Positions 11,406 through 20,817 of a DNA stretch of 64,000 bases are shown one piece after another; the stretch's first letter is position 1; every line of letters starts with the position of its first letter. The DNA is from Rhodoluna lacicola (GTDB lineage Bacteria > Actinomycetota > Actinomycetes > Actinomycetales > Microbacteriaceae). Below the pieces are notes generated by a model. It saw only the letters and a list, made by a program, of their open reading frames with translations. It did not search any database and was not told where the DNA came from. A program made the translations under genes and the position numbers. The DNA is taken from positions 1 to 64,000 of the forward strand of contig NZ_CP007490.1 of NCBI RefSeq assembly GCF_000699505.1, in the 5' to 3' direction.

Positions 11406-11482
11406 GGGCCTATAGCTCAGGTGGTTAGAGCGCTTCACTGATAATGAAGAGGTCGGAGGTTCAAGTCCTCCTAGGCCCACCA
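11406..11482 (+). tRNA. tRNA-Ile (GAT anticodon)
   Basis: A full cloverleaf can be drawn. The acceptor stem GGGCCTA pairs with TAGGCCC, the anticodon stem CTTCA/TGAAG encloses loop CTGATAA with anticodon GAT, and the T arm contains GGTTCAAGTCC. The discriminator A is followed by an encoded CCA (11480-11482). It sits after the gyrase operon, next to tRNA-Ala, the common actinobacterial arrangement. Confidence 0.97.
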
Positions 11483-11550
11483 GGAAGCCTTTCTCAACTG
11501 AGACAAGGGATCCAAACGTAGAAACACAGCAACAAAGTGCACCAAGACCC

Positions 11551-11623
11551 GGGGATTTAGCTCAGTTGGTAGAGCACCTGCTTTGCAAGCAGGGGGTCAG
11601 GGGTTCGACCCCCCTAATCTCCA
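11551..11623 (+). tRNA. tRNA-Ala (TGC anticodon)
   Basis: The acceptor stem GGGGATT pairs with AATCTCC (one G-U). The anticodon stem CCTGC/GCAGG encloses loop TTTGCAA with anticodon TGC, and the T arm carries GGGTTCGACCCC. The discriminator is A11623; a complete CCA is not encoded, unlike in the neighbouring tRNA-Ile. It lies 68 bp after tRNA-Ile and is probably on the same transcript. Confidence 0.97.
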
Positions 11624-11754
11624 CAGAAAAGAATGTTAAAGTTACGAAAAAGTCGTGAGCATCGACTAACCTCAGATACACAAATCGGGAACTGTTAAAC
11701 GCGAGCTAATTTTGCCGCACAAAACAGCCCTAAAAACATCAGCCGGGGGTTAGA

Positions 11755-13260
11755 GTGACGTTTTTGAGAAACCTAATCAAGAAAGTTTCTGCTCTTGAGG
11801 AAATTTACATTGAACGGTATCCGGACGTTAGCAGTGCGAAACTAAAACCTTTTACACACTGGTTAATTTGGGGAGTTCGCGAACGCCGCGTTTTCTTTCC
11901 AAACCTGAGATTGGCGTTGGCGGGAAATAAACTCACGGTAACAGCTTCTTTCGATCGCGACAATACATCAGATACTCGAATTCCTCTAGAAGTACTCGAG
12001 CAGTTTGATCGAAGTAGTGAAATTGAAATGGCGTTACCAACGACAAACGAAATCACTAATAGTCGCTTCAGCGTATTTGATGGAAGCGCCATTAGAACTC
12101 GAACAGGTGTAGATCCTAAGATTGTCAAACCATTCCTTGAGCGAAGATACCAAGCTATTCTGATTACTTCTCGCTTAGTCACGGGGGGCGCCGAAAAATA
12201 CCTTGCAAAAATCGCAGGTCACATCCCGAATGGAAATATTTCCAAAACTCTAGTTATTTCAACGGAAGACACTAAAAGAGAATTTGAAGAACGTGATCTT
12301 CCAAACGTGATTGAAACCCTTAGAAATGCCGATCACCTTTTCTGGAGCGTAAACTCTGGATTTCCCGATAATGAGGAGACTTTCGCTCGTTTCGTACGCG
12401 GCCTTAGTTCTGAAGTTATCTTTGTTTGCAATTCAGATCTGGGTTACAGAATGTTGGATAGATTTTCAAAGGGAATTGCCACATCCTCAAAGTTGGTAGC
12501 ACTTTTTTTCTCATTCGGTAATCGCGAGACCGTCACATGGGCACGTCTCTACGCGCGAAAACTTATTGGGAAAGTCACAATCGTATCTGACAACTCGACA
12601 TTCGTTCGTGAGGCAAGAGATCTGGACCCCCTGGTAGGGGAGACTCTCATGAAAGTTATTCCTGCACCTTGTGAACAAGTTCCGACTCAAGAATTCATGG
12701 AAAAAATAAAAAGGCGATTTGAATTTCAATCGACAATCACCCGCTGGCTGTGGATTGGAAGGATAGAAACACACAAAGATATAGACGCCTTGGCCATACT
12801 TGCAAAGCTTCGTCCTAGGGATAAATTTGAGCTTTTTGGAACAGTCGAGAGGTCACCTAGCACCAAAACACTCTTTCGTCTCAGAAATGTCTACTACAAG
12901 GGGTTTCAAAAAAATTGGAAGGAGTTTCCTTTTGAAAGATATGCGGGTTTAATTTTCACCAGCTCCTTTGAAGGCATGCCAAATACGCTGCTAGAGTGCT
13001 CCCAAGAGGCAATCCCAATGATCATTTCTGACGTTGGTGGCATTCGAGACACATTTGACGAACGCAACAGCCTGCTTGTTAAACGTTCTCACGACCCAAT
13101 ACAAACAGCCCAAAACTTTGATGAAGCTATAGGAAGGCTGCTTTCTAAAACTGAATTGGAAATGAGAGAACTTCTCATCGAAGCACATGAAAGGGTCGCT
13201 TCCCGACATTCAGAAGATGCCTTCGGCAAACTTTTGAGAGAGTTACTAGAAAATGGATAG
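11755..13260 (+). CDS. GT4-type glycosyltransferase
   Basis: This 501-residue protein begins with a short segment IYIERYPDVSSAKLKPFTHWLIWGVRERR, which matches the Y-PDV...HWL..G..E.R element common at the N-terminus of cell-surface glycosyltransferases. The C-terminal half is a GT-B fold glycosyltransferase: TRWLWIGRIETHKDIDALAILAKL, then LIFTSSFEGMPNTLLECSQEAIPMIISDVGGIRDT near 400-430, the nucleotide-sugar site of family GT4. The start is GTG 11755. The next gene overlaps its end by 8 bp. The gene is AT-richer, with more AGA/AAA codons, than the gyrase genes upstream, which suggests acquisition. Its acceptor and sugar cannot be told. Confidence 0.85.
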   Translation: MTFLRNLIKKVSALEEIYIERYPDVSSAKLKPFTHWLIWGVRERRVFFPNLRLALAGNKLTVTASFDRDNTSDTRIPLEVLEQFDRSSEIEMALPTTNEITNSRFSVFDGSAIRTRTGVDPKIVKPFLERRYQAILITSRLVTGGAEKYLAKIAGHIPNGNISKTLVISTEDTKREFEERDLPNVIETLRNADHLFWSVNSGFPDNEETFARFVRGLSSEVIFVCNSDLGYRMLDRFSKGIATSSKLVALFFSFGNRETVTWARLYARKLIGKVTIVSDNSTFVREARDLDPLVGETLMKVIPAPCEQVPTQEFMEKIKRRFEFQSTITRWLWIGRIETHKDIDALAILAKLRPRDKFELFGTVERSPSTKTLFRLRNVYYKGFQKNWKEFPFERYAGLIFTSSFEGMPNTLLECSQEAIPMIISDVGGIRDTFDERNSLLVKRSHDPIQTAQNFDEAIGRLLSKTELEMRELLIEAHERVASRHSEDAFGKLLRELLENG

Positions 13261-14002
13261 TGAAAATTCCAAAAAACAGGTAGACGTGTTCATACTATTT
13301 CATGCTGAAGGTCTACTAGCGCTTCCAGCCATGAAAAGCGCACACGAATTAGTTCAAAAAGCCAAATCTTTTGGAAAAGTTACACTCAATGCTGTTCTTG
13401 ATAATGCCGATCCGAAAACTAAGGAAATTGTTAGCTCAGCTAAGAGTTGCTTTGATTCAATCCACTTCGTTGAATTCGGCGACCTTGGAAAAACTCGAAA
13501 CTTCTGTATTCAAGTCGCCAAAGGAAGCCACATTTCAATGTTGGATGGTGATGACTTGTGGGGTGCTGAGTGGATTAGCAGGGCCATGACTCATGAGAGT
13601 AATGAGGAGGAGGCAACAGTTTTACATCCTGAATTTCTATATTACTTTCACGAGGATGACTTGGCCAACAGGGGGAAAGTAAAAAAGTCGTTCTTTATTC
13701 GCCATCAATCCTCTATTTTGACCCAAGCGTCCCCGAAATTGCTTTACTTGGCCAATTTTTGGTCCGCCAATAATTTCATGCCCTTGAGTATCGCAAGAAA
13801 ATATCCTTATAGACCAACCATTCAGGAATTGGGCCTTGGCATTGAAGACTGGAGTTGGAACTTAGAAACGGTTGCCAATGGGATTCTGCACGAGGTCGTC
13901 CCAGGCACAATTCATTTCATACGAGTGAAACAAGCAGGTTCTCTCGGAGTTCAAAATTCACTTAGTGGTTTATCAGTCCATCGCCCTAACATTTCCGGAT
14001 AA
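13253..14002 (+). CDS. GT2-like glycosyltransferase
   Basis: The 249-residue product has a GT-A style glycosyltransferase layout: VDVFILFHAEGLLALPAMKSAHELV at the N-terminus, LGKTRNFCIQVAKGSHISMLDGDDLWGAEWI near 80-105 with a DGDD metal-binding motif, and a C-terminal ELGLGIEDWSWNLETV segment typical of the acceptor region. It overlaps the preceding GT4 gene by 8 bp and the convergent glycosyltransferase gene by 17 bp. Sequence is AT-rich like its neighbours. Substrate unknown. Confidence 0.78.
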   Translation: MDSENSKKQVDVFILFHAEGLLALPAMKSAHELVQKAKSFGKVTLNAVLDNADPKTKEIVSSAKSCFDSIHFVEFGDLGKTRNFCIQVAKGSHISMLDGDDLWGAEWISRAMTHESNEEEATVLHPEFLYYFHEDDLANRGKVKKSFFIRHQSSILTQASPKLLYLANFWSANNFMPLSIARKYPYRPTIQELGLGIEDWSWNLETVANGILHEVVPGTIHFIRVKQAGSLGVQNSLSGLSVHRPNISG

Positions 14003-14933
14003 AGGGGTCTTTTTGGAGAGACGAACCGTGTTTGTAAATCATATACAGGGTGTCATAAATTGCCCGCCGAATTTGAGAAAAGGATCGTATCTTCCCTCGA
14101 GTTTGGGATTCGTGGTGGATAGCCCTAATTTTTGGCGCCAAAACAATTTTTAAGCCAAGGTTTCTAATCGACATGCAGAGGTCAACATCGTTGTAGCCCA
14201 CAGGCAAATTCTCGTCAAACCCTCCAACTGTCCTGAAAATCGAACTTTTGATTGCGAGACACGCTCCGGTCACAGCCGAAACCTCAATAGGAGCCTCTAA
14301 GGCTTGGCTTAAATTTATGTTCCTTATACTTGAACCCTGAAATGGGTGTCCAGCTACAAGACCTTGACCGAGTTTTACCCCAAAGTGTTGAATCGAGCCA
14401 TCAGGATAAATAAGTTTCTGTCCCACGACTGCAATCAGTTCGTGTTTCAACAATCCAGTTACGTCTTCAAGCCAGCCAGCCGAAAATATTTCAACATCAT
14501 TATTTAGAAAAATTGATATTTCTGCATTGACTTTCTTAAACGCGACATTATTTAGCTGTGAATAGTTGAATGGACGACCATCTCTCATTACGTCAATAAA
14601 GGGGAAATCCCCCTTGAGCCTCGACAGCAGGATAAAGGTCTCCGGTTCCTCGCTTCCATTATCCACAATGGTTATCCGAAGTTTCCAGCCTGAACTGAAT
14701 TTAATAATTGATTTAACACACTTTTCGAGTAGGTAAGCCTTATCTTTAGTTGGAATTATTATGTGGACTTCTTTGTCGAAGTTTTCCTCTTGACTTAGGC
14801 GCAACATCTCAGCGAGGGAGGATTGCTGATTAAATGCAAAATAAAGGTCAGTCCCCTTGTTCTTTGTCAAATGATTTCTTAGTCCCGTAAAAAGAGATTT
14901 GATTAAAAGTTCCGTCAGACGAAACTTACTCAT
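13986..14933 (-). CDS. GT2 glycosyltransferase (rhamnosyltransferase-like)
   Basis: A GT2 glycosyltransferase. After an N-terminal extension come VHIIIPTKDKAYLLEKCVKSII, ITIVDNGS, the metal-binding region EISIFLNNDVEIFSAGWLEDVTG, VSAVTGACLAIKSSIFRTVGGFDENLPVGYNDVDLCMSIRNLG and a C-terminal HHESQTRG, as in O-antigen or rhamnan GT2 enzymes. The frame opens at ATG 15011, which would almost coincide with a start of the divergent permease. I prefer ATG 14933 (MSKFRLTEL, about 315 aa), leaving a divergent promoter gap. It overlaps the convergent GT2 gene at its 3' end. Start is uncertain. Confidence 0.82.
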   Translation of the reverse strand: MSKFRLTELLIKSLFTGLRNHLTKNKGTDLYFAFNQQSSLAEMLRLSQEENFDKEVHIIIPTKDKAYLLEKCVKSIIKFSSGWKLRITIVDNGSEEPETFILLSRLKGDFPFIDVMRDGRPFNYSQLNNVAFKKVNAEISIFLNNDVEIFSAGWLEDVTGLLKHELIAVVGQKLIYPDGSIQHFGVKLGQGLVAGHPFQGSSIRNINLSQALEAPIEVSAVTGACLAIKSSIFRTVGGFDENLPVGYNDVDLCMSIRNLGLKIVLAPKIRAIHHESQTRGKIRSFSQIRRAIYDTLYMIYKHGSSLQKDPFIRKC

Positions 14934-15060
14934 GCAAGTTACTTGTTTGAGATCAAATAGAGCGAAAGGTAAAGCCCAAAGGATCAGTAAGGATCTCACA
15001 ATTAATTCCATGCAAGGCGGCTTTCTATCCTATGATCCTAGAACTGGTATCTTTCTTTCT

Positions 15061-15825
15061 ATGGGACAGCCTAGCCATTCAAACATTGCCCTAACATTAG
15101 CTTGGCAAGATATACGGCAAGCCTATCGACGCTCGGCCGTCGGGCCTTTTTGGCTAACAATAGGCATGGCTCTTCAGATTGTTACCATGGGGTTGGTTTT
15201 TGGTCTCATCTTCAAGACCGAGTTAACGGAATACTTGCCTTTCTTGGCAACAAGCATCATCTTCTGGGGCCTAATTTCAACTGCAATCAATGATGGATGC
15301 ATGACCTTTATTTCGTCTGAGGCAATGATCAAGCAGTTAGAGGTGCCGCACTATCAATATGTAGTGAGGACAGTTTGGCGAAATCTTGTTTCAGCCGGGC
15401 ACAACCTCGTTATCTTGCCTCTAGTGTTGTTGTTCTTTTGGCGTTTTCCCAGCTGGACACTTATCGGCTTGATCCCGGGTCTAGTGATTCTGGTCCTCAA
15501 CATTAGTTGGTTAGTTTGGCTGCTTGGAATGATGAGTGCACGATTTAGGGACATGCCACCCATTGTTTCGTCAGTAATGACCATTGCTTTTTATGTGACC
15601 CCGGTTATGTGGTATCCGAAGCTCATTGAAAATAATTCATTGGCTCACTTGCTGATTGGTCTAAACCCTTTGTACCACTGGTTGCAGATTGTGCGACTTC
15701 CAATTATGGGACAGTGGCCGACATGGGAAAACTGGGGGCTTGGATTGCTCTCTGCCGGAATCGGCTGGGCAGTCACGTTGATGGCATATAAGAAGTATCG
15801 AAACATGATTGCGTACTGGGTGTAA
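15061..15825 (+). CDS. wzm: ABC-2 polysaccharide export permease (Wzm/TagG type)
   Basis: This is the membrane half of a glycan ABC exporter. It has the family start LTLAWQDIRQAYRRSAVGPFWLTIGMALQIVTMGLVFGLIF, about six membrane helices, and the C-terminal YVTPVMWYPKLI...LIGLNPLYHWLQIVRLPIMGQ segment. The reading frame is open from TTG 14899 with ATGs at 15010 and 15061. I chose 15061 (254 aa) because TATGAT at 15031-15036 looks like a -10 box just upstream; 15010 remains possible. No clear ribosome site exists for either. The ATPase gene follows after 4 bp. Together they would flip a lipid-linked, probably rhamnose-containing glycan across the membrane. Confidence 0.87.
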   Translation: MGQPSHSNIALTLAWQDIRQAYRRSAVGPFWLTIGMALQIVTMGLVFGLIFKTELTEYLPFLATSIIFWGLISTAINDGCMTFISSEAMIKQLEVPHYQYVVRTVWRNLVSAGHNLVILPLVLLFFWRFPSWTLIGLIPGLVILVLNISWLVWLLGMMSARFRDMPPIVSSVMTIAFYVTPVMWYPKLIENNSLAHLLIGLNPLYHWLQIVRLPIMGQWPTWENWGLGLLSAGIGWAVTLMAYKKYRNMIAYWV

Positions 15826-15829
15826 TTAG

Positions 15830-16570
15830 ATGGCACACATCTCTTTCGACAATGTCTCAATTGAATTTCCAATATTCAACGCAACTGGACGCTCGTTAAC
15901 TTCAAGTATTTTGAAAGTCGCTACTGGTGGCAAGCTTGACGCTGACCCAAATGGGCGCGTGTTAGTCAAAGCATTGACTGATATTTCATTCTCGCTTCGC
16001 GAGGGTGACAAAGTTGCATTGCTTGGCCACAACGGCGCTGGTAAGTCAACAATGCTGCGTGCACTTGGCCGGGTTTATGCACCCACCAAGGGAACTGCGG
16101 AAATAGTTGGTGAGATTGGTTCGCTAATTGACATCAGCTTAGGGATAAATCCAGAGGCAACAGGTCGTGAGAATGTTTACATTCGTGGCCAGTTGTTGGG
16201 ACTAACTAAACATGAGATTTCTGAGAAGTATTCAGAGATTGTTGAGTTTGCCGAACTGGGTGACTTTATGGAGATGCCAGTTCGTACTTACTCATCTGGA
16301 ATGCACTTGCGCTTAGCTTTTGCAGTGTCTACTGTTGTGAGACCTGAAATACTTTTGATGGATGAATGGTTGTCTGTTGGCGACGCAGACTTTCAGCACA
16401 AGGCCGAAGACAGACTTCGAGATTTAGTTTCTGGCACAAAGATCTTGGCTATTGCTACTCATTCGCGTGAGTTAGTGGAGTCAGTGTGTAATCGAGCTAT
16501 TTGGCTTGAACACGGTCAAATCAAAATGGATGGACCAGTAGCTGAAGTTGTGCCCGCTTACTTTGGTTAG
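15830..16570 (+). CDS. wzt: ABC polysaccharide export ATPase (Wzt/TagH type)
   Basis: The 246-residue ATPase partners the permease just upstream. It has Walker A GHNGAGKST (66-74), a Q-loop region with the polysaccharide-type GSLIDISLGINPEATGRENVYIRG, signature YSSGMHLRLAFA near 153-164, Walker B ILLMDEWLSVGD and H-loop THSRE. There is no C-terminal carbohydrate-binding domain as in E. coli O9a Wzt, so export is probably independent of chain-end recognition. It overlaps the convergent rmlC by 4 bp. Confidence 0.92.
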   Translation: MAHISFDNVSIEFPIFNATGRSLTSSILKVATGGKLDADPNGRVLVKALTDISFSLREGDKVALLGHNGAGKSTMLRALGRVYAPTKGTAEIVGEIGSLIDISLGINPEATGRENVYIRGQLLGLTKHEISEKYSEIVEFAELGDFMEMPVRTYSSGMHLRLAFAVSTVVRPEILLMDEWLSVGDADFQHKAEDRLRDLVSGTKILAIATHSRELVESVCNRAIWLEHGQIKMDGPVAEVVPAYFG

Positions 16571-17100
16571 AAGTCTGCCGCTTTGGAGTCTTTCTCACTC
16601 AAGCTGAATTCAGTAATTCCCGAAGACTCAAAAGCGATTGCTAACTTTGCAGACAAAGCATTGATAGTTCTGTCTGCTCCTGGTGAGTACTCAGATGTGC
16701 ATAGGTAGTTTGCGACTGAGTCGTCTTCAAGGCTGAGGAACGCATGGCCTAGGCCCTCTGAAATGAATACGCTTAAGCCATTTTCGGCTGAGAGTTCAAC
16801 GGCATCCCACTGGCCATAAGTCGGCGAATCTTTACGAAGGTCAACGACAACGTCCCAGATTGCGCCTTTAGGGCAAGAGACGTATTTGGCCTGGCCTTCT
16901 GGGCTATCTGTGTAATGGATTCCCCGGATCACACCTTTATTAGAAACGCTTTGGTTGACCTGCTTCACAGTAAATGTCCGGCCAAGTTCAGATTCGATTT
17001 GCGAAATCTTGAACTGCTCCTCAAAGTGCCCACGTTCATCGTTATGACGAATAGGCGTGTGGATCCAGGCACCTTTGATCTTCATTTCTTGGAATGGCAT
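16567..17100 (-). CDS. rmlC: dTDP-4-dehydrorhamnose 3,5-epimerase
   Basis: RmlC converts dTDP-4-keto-6-deoxyglucose to the L-lyxo form, the third step of dTDP-L-rhamnose synthesis. The 177-residue product has the cupin features RGHFEEQFK, VNQSVSNKGVIRGIHYTDSPEGQAKYVSCPKGAIWDVVVDLRKDSPTYGQW and ISEGLGHAFLSLEDDSVANYLCTSEYSP. The catalytic His in RGIHY is present. Start chosen at ATG 17100 (MPFQEMKIKGAW), where homology begins; the frame itself extends to 17157. It is divergent from rmlD with 31 bp between. In many actinobacteria rmlC and rmlD are fused; here they are separate. Confidence 0.9.
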   Translation of the reverse strand: MPFQEMKIKGAWIHTPIRHNDERGHFEEQFKISQIESELGRTFTVKQVNQSVSNKGVIRGIHYTDSPEGQAKYVSCPKGAIWDVVVDLRKDSPTYGQWDAVELSAENGLSVFISEGLGHAFLSLEDDSVANYLCTSEYSPGADRTINALSAKLAIAFESSGITEFSLSEKDSKAADF

Positions 17101-17131
17101 AAAATCAAGGCTAGCCGAACAAGGGGAATTT

Positions 17132-17989
17132 ATGCGCTGGGTAGTCATTGGTGACAAAGGGCTGTTTGGCTCTGAAATGGTGGCTTACCTTGAGGCCAAA
17201 GGCGAATTAGTATCGCGATTCAATAGGTCAAATTTGAATTTAGATGAATTGCCAGAATCACTGGCCCAGCAAATTGGGCCAGCCGATGTGATTGTGAATG
17301 CCATTGGATTTACGGCTGTTGATAAAGCTGAGTCAGAACTATACGAGGCGAATACAGTAAACGGAATTTACGCTGGCAAACTAGCTCAAGTGGCTGCAAT
17401 CCTGGATGCCAAGGTTTTTTACATCTCGACAGATTATGTATTTGATGGTGGGTCTGTTACTCCTTATATCACTAGCGCAGCGACTAACCCGCAAAGTATC
17501 TATGGAAAATCTAAAGAGTTGGGCGAACAGTTGGTTGCTCAATCCGGAGCAAACTACACAATTTTTAGAACATCATGGTTGTACGGAGCACGCGGCAAGA
17601 ATTTTGCAAAGACGATTGCTGCGAAGTTAATAGAGGATGGTGCAGTGAAAGTTGTGAGCGACCAAATTGGAACACCAACCTGGACGCGCGATTTGGCGGA
17701 AGTTGTTTACGCTCATGGAGTAAATCCATTCAATGAAAAAATTGTGCATGCGGTGGCAAGTGGTAGTGGGAGTTGGTTTGATTTTGCCCGTGAAGTTGCA
17801 GCCACCTTGCCTGAAGGCTCAAAATATTTTTTGAGCCCGGTGTCTACTGAAGAATTTCCAACAGCTGCAATTCGACCAGCATTTAGTGTTTTAGCTAATT
17901 CAGAAACCAAGGGGCCAATTATTGGCGATTGGCACGAACGCTGGAAAATTGCAGCACCAGAAGTGCTTGCAGAATTTCTAACTGATTAA
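17132..17989 (+). CDS. rmlD: dTDP-4-dehydrorhamnose reductase
   Basis: RmlD performs the last step, NAD(P)H reduction to dTDP-L-rhamnose. The 285-residue short-chain reductase starts MRWVVIGDKGLFGSEMVAYL, an N-terminal Rossmann motif, and carries VIVNAIGFTAVDKAESE, FYISTDYVFDG, the catalytic YGKSK and TSWLYGARGKNF. ATG 17132 is preceded by AAGGGGA at 17121-17127, which decides the start over an upstream in-frame ATG at 17057. A weak promoter (TTGATC, 19 bp, TAAAAT at 17100-17105) overlaps the rmlC start. The 3' end overlaps convergent rmlA by 12 bp. Confidence 0.92.
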   Translation: MRWVVIGDKGLFGSEMVAYLEAKGELVSRFNRSNLNLDELPESLAQQIGPADVIVNAIGFTAVDKAESELYEANTVNGIYAGKLAQVAAILDAKVFYISTDYVFDGGSVTPYITSAATNPQSIYGKSKELGEQLVAQSGANYTIFRTSWLYGARGKNFAKTIAAKLIEDGAVKVVSDQIGTPTWTRDLAEVVYAHGVNPFNEKIVHAVASGSGSWFDFAREVAATLPEGSKYFLSPVSTEEFPTAAIRPAFSVLANSETKGPIIGDWHERWKIAAPEVLAEFLTD

Positions 17990-18838
17990 CGCTCGAAGGT
18001 AGTCGCCGTAACCAGACTTGCCATACTTGTCAGCTTCCTGAAGAAGTTGATCATTTGAAATTAACCCAAGGCGCCAAGAGACTTCTTCTGGAACATTGAT
18101 CTTGCGACCAATCTCTTTTTCAATTTTGCGAACGCCTTCGGCAGCAAGATGAAGTGAATCGATAGTACCTGTATCAAGCCATGTTTTTGTTGAATCTAGA
18201 ACTTCGACATTTAGCTGGCTGTTTGACAAGTACAGGTTGTGAAGATCTGTGATTTCAAGTTCACCACGTGCTGAAGGAGTTAAGGACTTTGCAAGCTCAA
18301 CGGCTTGGTTGTCATAGAAGTAGAGTCCCGGAATCACAAAGTTACTTCTAGGAGACTTCGGCTTTTCTTCTATGCTGATTGCCTTACCTGCTGTATCAAA
18401 TTCGATGACGCCGTACTCTTGCGGATTGGTTACCTCGTAAGCAAATACGGTTGCACCCTCACGGCCAGACATTGACTTCAGAGCCGTGCCCATTCCGATG
18501 CCATAGAAGATGTTGTCGCCAAGAATCAGTGCAACCGAATCGGTTCCTATAAATGATTCGCCAATCAGTAGAGCCTGAGCCAAGCCTTCGGGTTTTTCTT
18601 GGATGGCGTATGAAATTGAGATTCCCCATTGGGAGCCGTCACTGAGCAGACGCTTGAACTGTTCTTGTTCGTGAGGGGTCGTGATTACCAAGACCTCGCG
18701 AATACCAGCCAGCATCAGAGTGCTTAGTGGGTAGTAGATCATGGGTTTGTCGTAAACCGGAAGAAGCTGCTTTGAAGTTGGAAGGGTAAGTGGAGCTAGG
18801 CGCGTGCCTGAACCTCCAGCCAGAATGATGCCCTTCAT
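17978..18838 (-). CDS. rmlA: Glucose-1-phosphate thymidylyltransferase
   Basis: RmlA makes dTDP-glucose from dTTP and glucose-1-phosphate, the first step of the rhamnose pathway. The 286-residue product starts MKGIILAGGSGTRLAPLTLPTSKQLLPVYDKPMIYYPLSTLMLAGIREVLVIT, with the nucleotide-binding GGSGTRL and the KQLLPVYDKP signature. LILGDNIFYG and KTWLDTGTIDSLHLA are further RmlA hallmarks. It is divergent from rmlB, 37 bp apart, and overlaps rmlD convergently by 12 bp. Confidence 0.96.
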   Translation of the reverse strand: MKGIILAGGSGTRLAPLTLPTSKQLLPVYDKPMIYYPLSTLMLAGIREVLVITTPHEQEQFKRLLSDGSQWGISISYAIQEKPEGLAQALLIGESFIGTDSVALILGDNIFYGIGMGTALKSMSGREGATVFAYEVTNPQEYGVIEFDTAGKAISIEEKPKSPRSNFVIPGLYFYDNQAVELAKSLTPSARGELEITDLHNLYLSNSQLNVEVLDSTKTWLDTGTIDSLHLAAEGVRKIEKEIGRKINVPEEVSWRLGLISNDQLLQEADKYGKSGYGDYLRALIS

Positions 18839-18863
18839 GACTGCTAGCCTACTTTAGGGGTAG

Positions 18864-19829
<966 letters not shown>

Positions 19830-19848
19830 TTTTTAGGGGATTTAGGTC

Positions 19849-20808
19849 ATGGGCGCATCGGCTCCAGTTATTGCAGTGGTTATTCCTGCGTACCGAGTGG
19901 CCGCCCACATTCTTGAAGTCATTGCCGAGATTGGCAAAGAAGTCTCACAAATTTATGTAGTTGATGACGCTTGCCCTGAGGGCTCGGGTGCATTGGTTTC
20001 GGCCAAGTGTGCCGATAAGCGCGTAAAGGTTTTGACCCATGCTGAAAACCAAGGTGTTGGCGGAGCTGTTGTTACTGGGTATCGCGCGGCGCTCGAAGGC
20101 GGTGCCGAGATCGTGGTCAAGGTTGATGGCGATGGGCAGATGGACCCGGCGCTTATCGGTGATTTAATTCAACCGATTGTTGACGGCAAGGCCGACTACA
20201 CCAAGGGCAATCGTTTTGACAGCTTGGTTGGGCTGCGCGAGATGCCGGGCGTGCGCGTGCTGGGTAATGGTGCGCTGAGTTTGATGTCGAAGATTTCGAG
20301 TGGTTATTGGAACATCACTGATCCAACAAATGGTTTTACTGCGATTCACCGCGATGTGTTGCGCGCTATGCCGCTTGACATGTTGAGCAAGCGTTTCTTT
20401 TTTGAATCCGATGTTTTGTATCGCCTGAGCATTATTCGTGCGGTTGTTTGGGATGTGCCGATGGAGGCGCGTTATGGGAATGAGAAGAGCAACCTATCGG
20501 CGGTGAAGGCTCTGTTTGAATTTCCGGGCAAGCACTTTGTGCGTTTTCACAAGCGATTGTTTTACAACTACTACTTGCGCGACATGAGTGCGGCTTCGTT
20601 GGAGTTGCCACTGGGGGCGGCGCTTGGTTGGTTTGGTTTCATTTTTGGCGTGACAAAGTTTTCGGAGTCAGTTGAATCTGGAATGCCCGCGACAGCTGGA
20701 ACTGTGATGTTGTCGGCGGTACCAGTTATTTTGGGTTTCCAATTGGTGCTGGCATTTTTGAGCCATGACATTGCTTCAGTGCCAAAGCGCGTGAAGCACA
20801 AAAAGTAG
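19849..20808 (+). CDS. DPM1-like GT2 glycosyltransferase with two C-terminal TM helices
   Basis: The 319-residue protein has a GT2 catalytic domain: IAVVIPAYRVAAHILEVIAEI, YVVDDACPEGSG, NQGVGGAVVTGYRAALEGGAEIVVKVDGDGQMDP (metal-binding DGDGQ near 95) and NITDPTNGFTAIHRDVL. Two membrane helices follow at about 258-300. Such enzymes usually load a sugar onto a polyprenyl phosphate. It lies 9 bp before a GT-C-like membrane protein, a logical partner that would use the lipid-linked sugar. The sugar is unknown. Confidence 0.85.
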   Translation: MGASAPVIAVVIPAYRVAAHILEVIAEIGKEVSQIYVVDDACPEGSGALVSAKCADKRVKVLTHAENQGVGGAVVTGYRAALEGGAEIVVKVDGDGQMDPALIGDLIQPIVDGKADYTKGNRFDSLVGLREMPGVRVLGNGALSLMSKISSGYWNITDPTNGFTAIHRDVLRAMPLDMLSKRFFFESDVLYRLSIIRAVVWDVPMEARYGNEKSNLSAVKALFEFPGKHFVRFHKRLFYNYYLRDMSAASLELPLGAALGWFGFIFGVTKFSESVESGMPATAGTVMLSAVPVILGFQLVLAFLSHDIASVPKRVKHKK

Positions 20809-20817
20809 GAGTTTGAC

